Below are positions 63,774 to 64,000 of a stretch of DNA of 64,000 nucleotides, in pieces. The stretch spans positions 62,001 through 126,000 of the forward strand of contig NZ_CABPSB010000008.1 in the NCBI RefSeq assembly GCF_902459655.1. Reading direction: 5' to 3'. The stretch comes from Pandoraea anhela. Its GTDB lineage: Bacteria > Pseudomonadota > Gammaproteobacteria > Burkholderiales > Burkholderiaceae. The position numbers and the translations under genes were made by a program. Numbering within the stretch: position 1 is the first letter of the stretch; each line of letters opens with the position of its first letter. The notes under the pieces are model-generated. The model searched no databases and was not told the origin of the DNA. It worked only from the letters and a program-made list of their open reading frames with translations.

Positions 63774-63922
63774 GTGACGTTTTGATGATGTTGCATTGCG
63801 GCGGTGAGTCTGCATGAAGTCCGGGGTTAGCGTAGAATCGGCGTCTTTGAACGAGCGCGCGTGCCGCGCTGCCGTTCGGCAAACCTCGCCAGTGCCGCAC
63901 TGGCCGTCATGATCGAATTCCC

Positions 63923-64000
63923 ATGAGTACCCCCCAAATCCTCCCCGCCGAGGCGACCGAAGCGTTGCCGCCATCGTCCATTCCCGTCTGGCTGTCGTTC
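63923..64000 (+). CDS. N-terminal start of a gene cut by the window edge
   Basis: An ATG at 63923 opens 26 codons (MSTPQILPAEATEALPPSSI, then PVWLSF) that run off the right edge. The upstream ATG at 63909 hits a stop after four further codons. The leader is Pro/Ala-rich and turns hydrophobic at the edge, as before a first membrane segment. The family cannot be recognised from so little. Confidence 0.5.
   Translation, partial: MSTPQILPAEATEALPPSSIPVWLSF

Larger units (their letters stand above)
63505..63922. other. Intergenic region with terminator and palindrome
   Basis: Apart from the terminator (63623-63652) there is a 14-bp perfect palindrome (63760-63773) and a TAGAAT box near 63834 that could be the -10 for the last gene. 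No gene is seen in these 418 bases. Confidence 0.6.

Overview
This 64 kb window looks like a chromosomal segment of a betaproteobacterium of the Burkholderiaceae, most like Pandoraea or a close relative. That placement is inference from high GC, dense coding, and the gene mix: a LivKHMGF-type importer, tandem nitronate monooxygenases, an EmrAB/NodT-type efflux set, a Burkholderia-like AtpC and a KfrA-type protein beside an integrase. I see no rRNA, tRNA or CRISPR array. The first and last genes are cut by the window edges.

Layout. 1-9.4 kb: a cut gene end, a phytanoyl-CoA dioxygenase-family enzyme, an NSS transporter convergent with glutathione reductase, a secreted hypothetical protein, a DASS-type anion transporter coupled to a malate/L-lactate dehydrogenase-family enzyme, and an orphan atpC. 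9.4-17.2 kb: a catabolic cluster of crotonase, a PotABCD-like ABC importer with both permeases fused, an acyl-CoA ligase and an IclR regulator, with related AT-rich motifs at both ends. 17.5-24.3 kb: a diguanylate cyclase, an outer-membrane MetA-like protein, a DUF1254/DUF1214 protein behind a hexanucleotide microsatellite, and a classical autotransporter. 24.6-31.2 kb: a TfoX-N-like protein, an FeeM-like N-acyl amino acid synthase candidate, a large 7TM-GGDEF-EAL protein and a probable lipopolysaccharide-related protein. 31.4-35.5 kb: an FtsK translocase with an unusually long linker.

35.9-41 kb: a Liv-type branched-chain amino acid importer in which LivM and LivG are one polypeptide. 41-44.4 kb, opposite strand: two nitronate monooxygenase paralogues and an AcuI-like reductase, separated from the Liv operon by a shared terminator. 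44.5-46.9 kb: a tyrosine recombinase divergent from a KfrA-like coiled-coil DNA-binding protein over a palindrome-rich AT-rich gap. 47-52.4 kb: an outer membrane factor divergent from a HlyD/EmrA and EmrB/DHA2 pair, then an HxlR regulator. 52.4-60 kb: an MHYT-GGDEF-EAL protein, an MscS channel, a DUF2252 protein and a Cache-GGDEF cyclase. 60.3-63.7 kb: a cluster of small envelope or stress-type proteins (two BON proteins, PRC-barrel, proline-rich, DUF3309, ChaB) closed by a strong terminator.

Themes: four cyclic-di-GMP enzymes occur in 64 kb, several transport systems are gene fusions, and intergenic gaps carry many short tandem repeats (11-bp, 10-bp and 6-bp units) and perfect palindromes. 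All family assignments come from reading motifs by eye; no database search was run.
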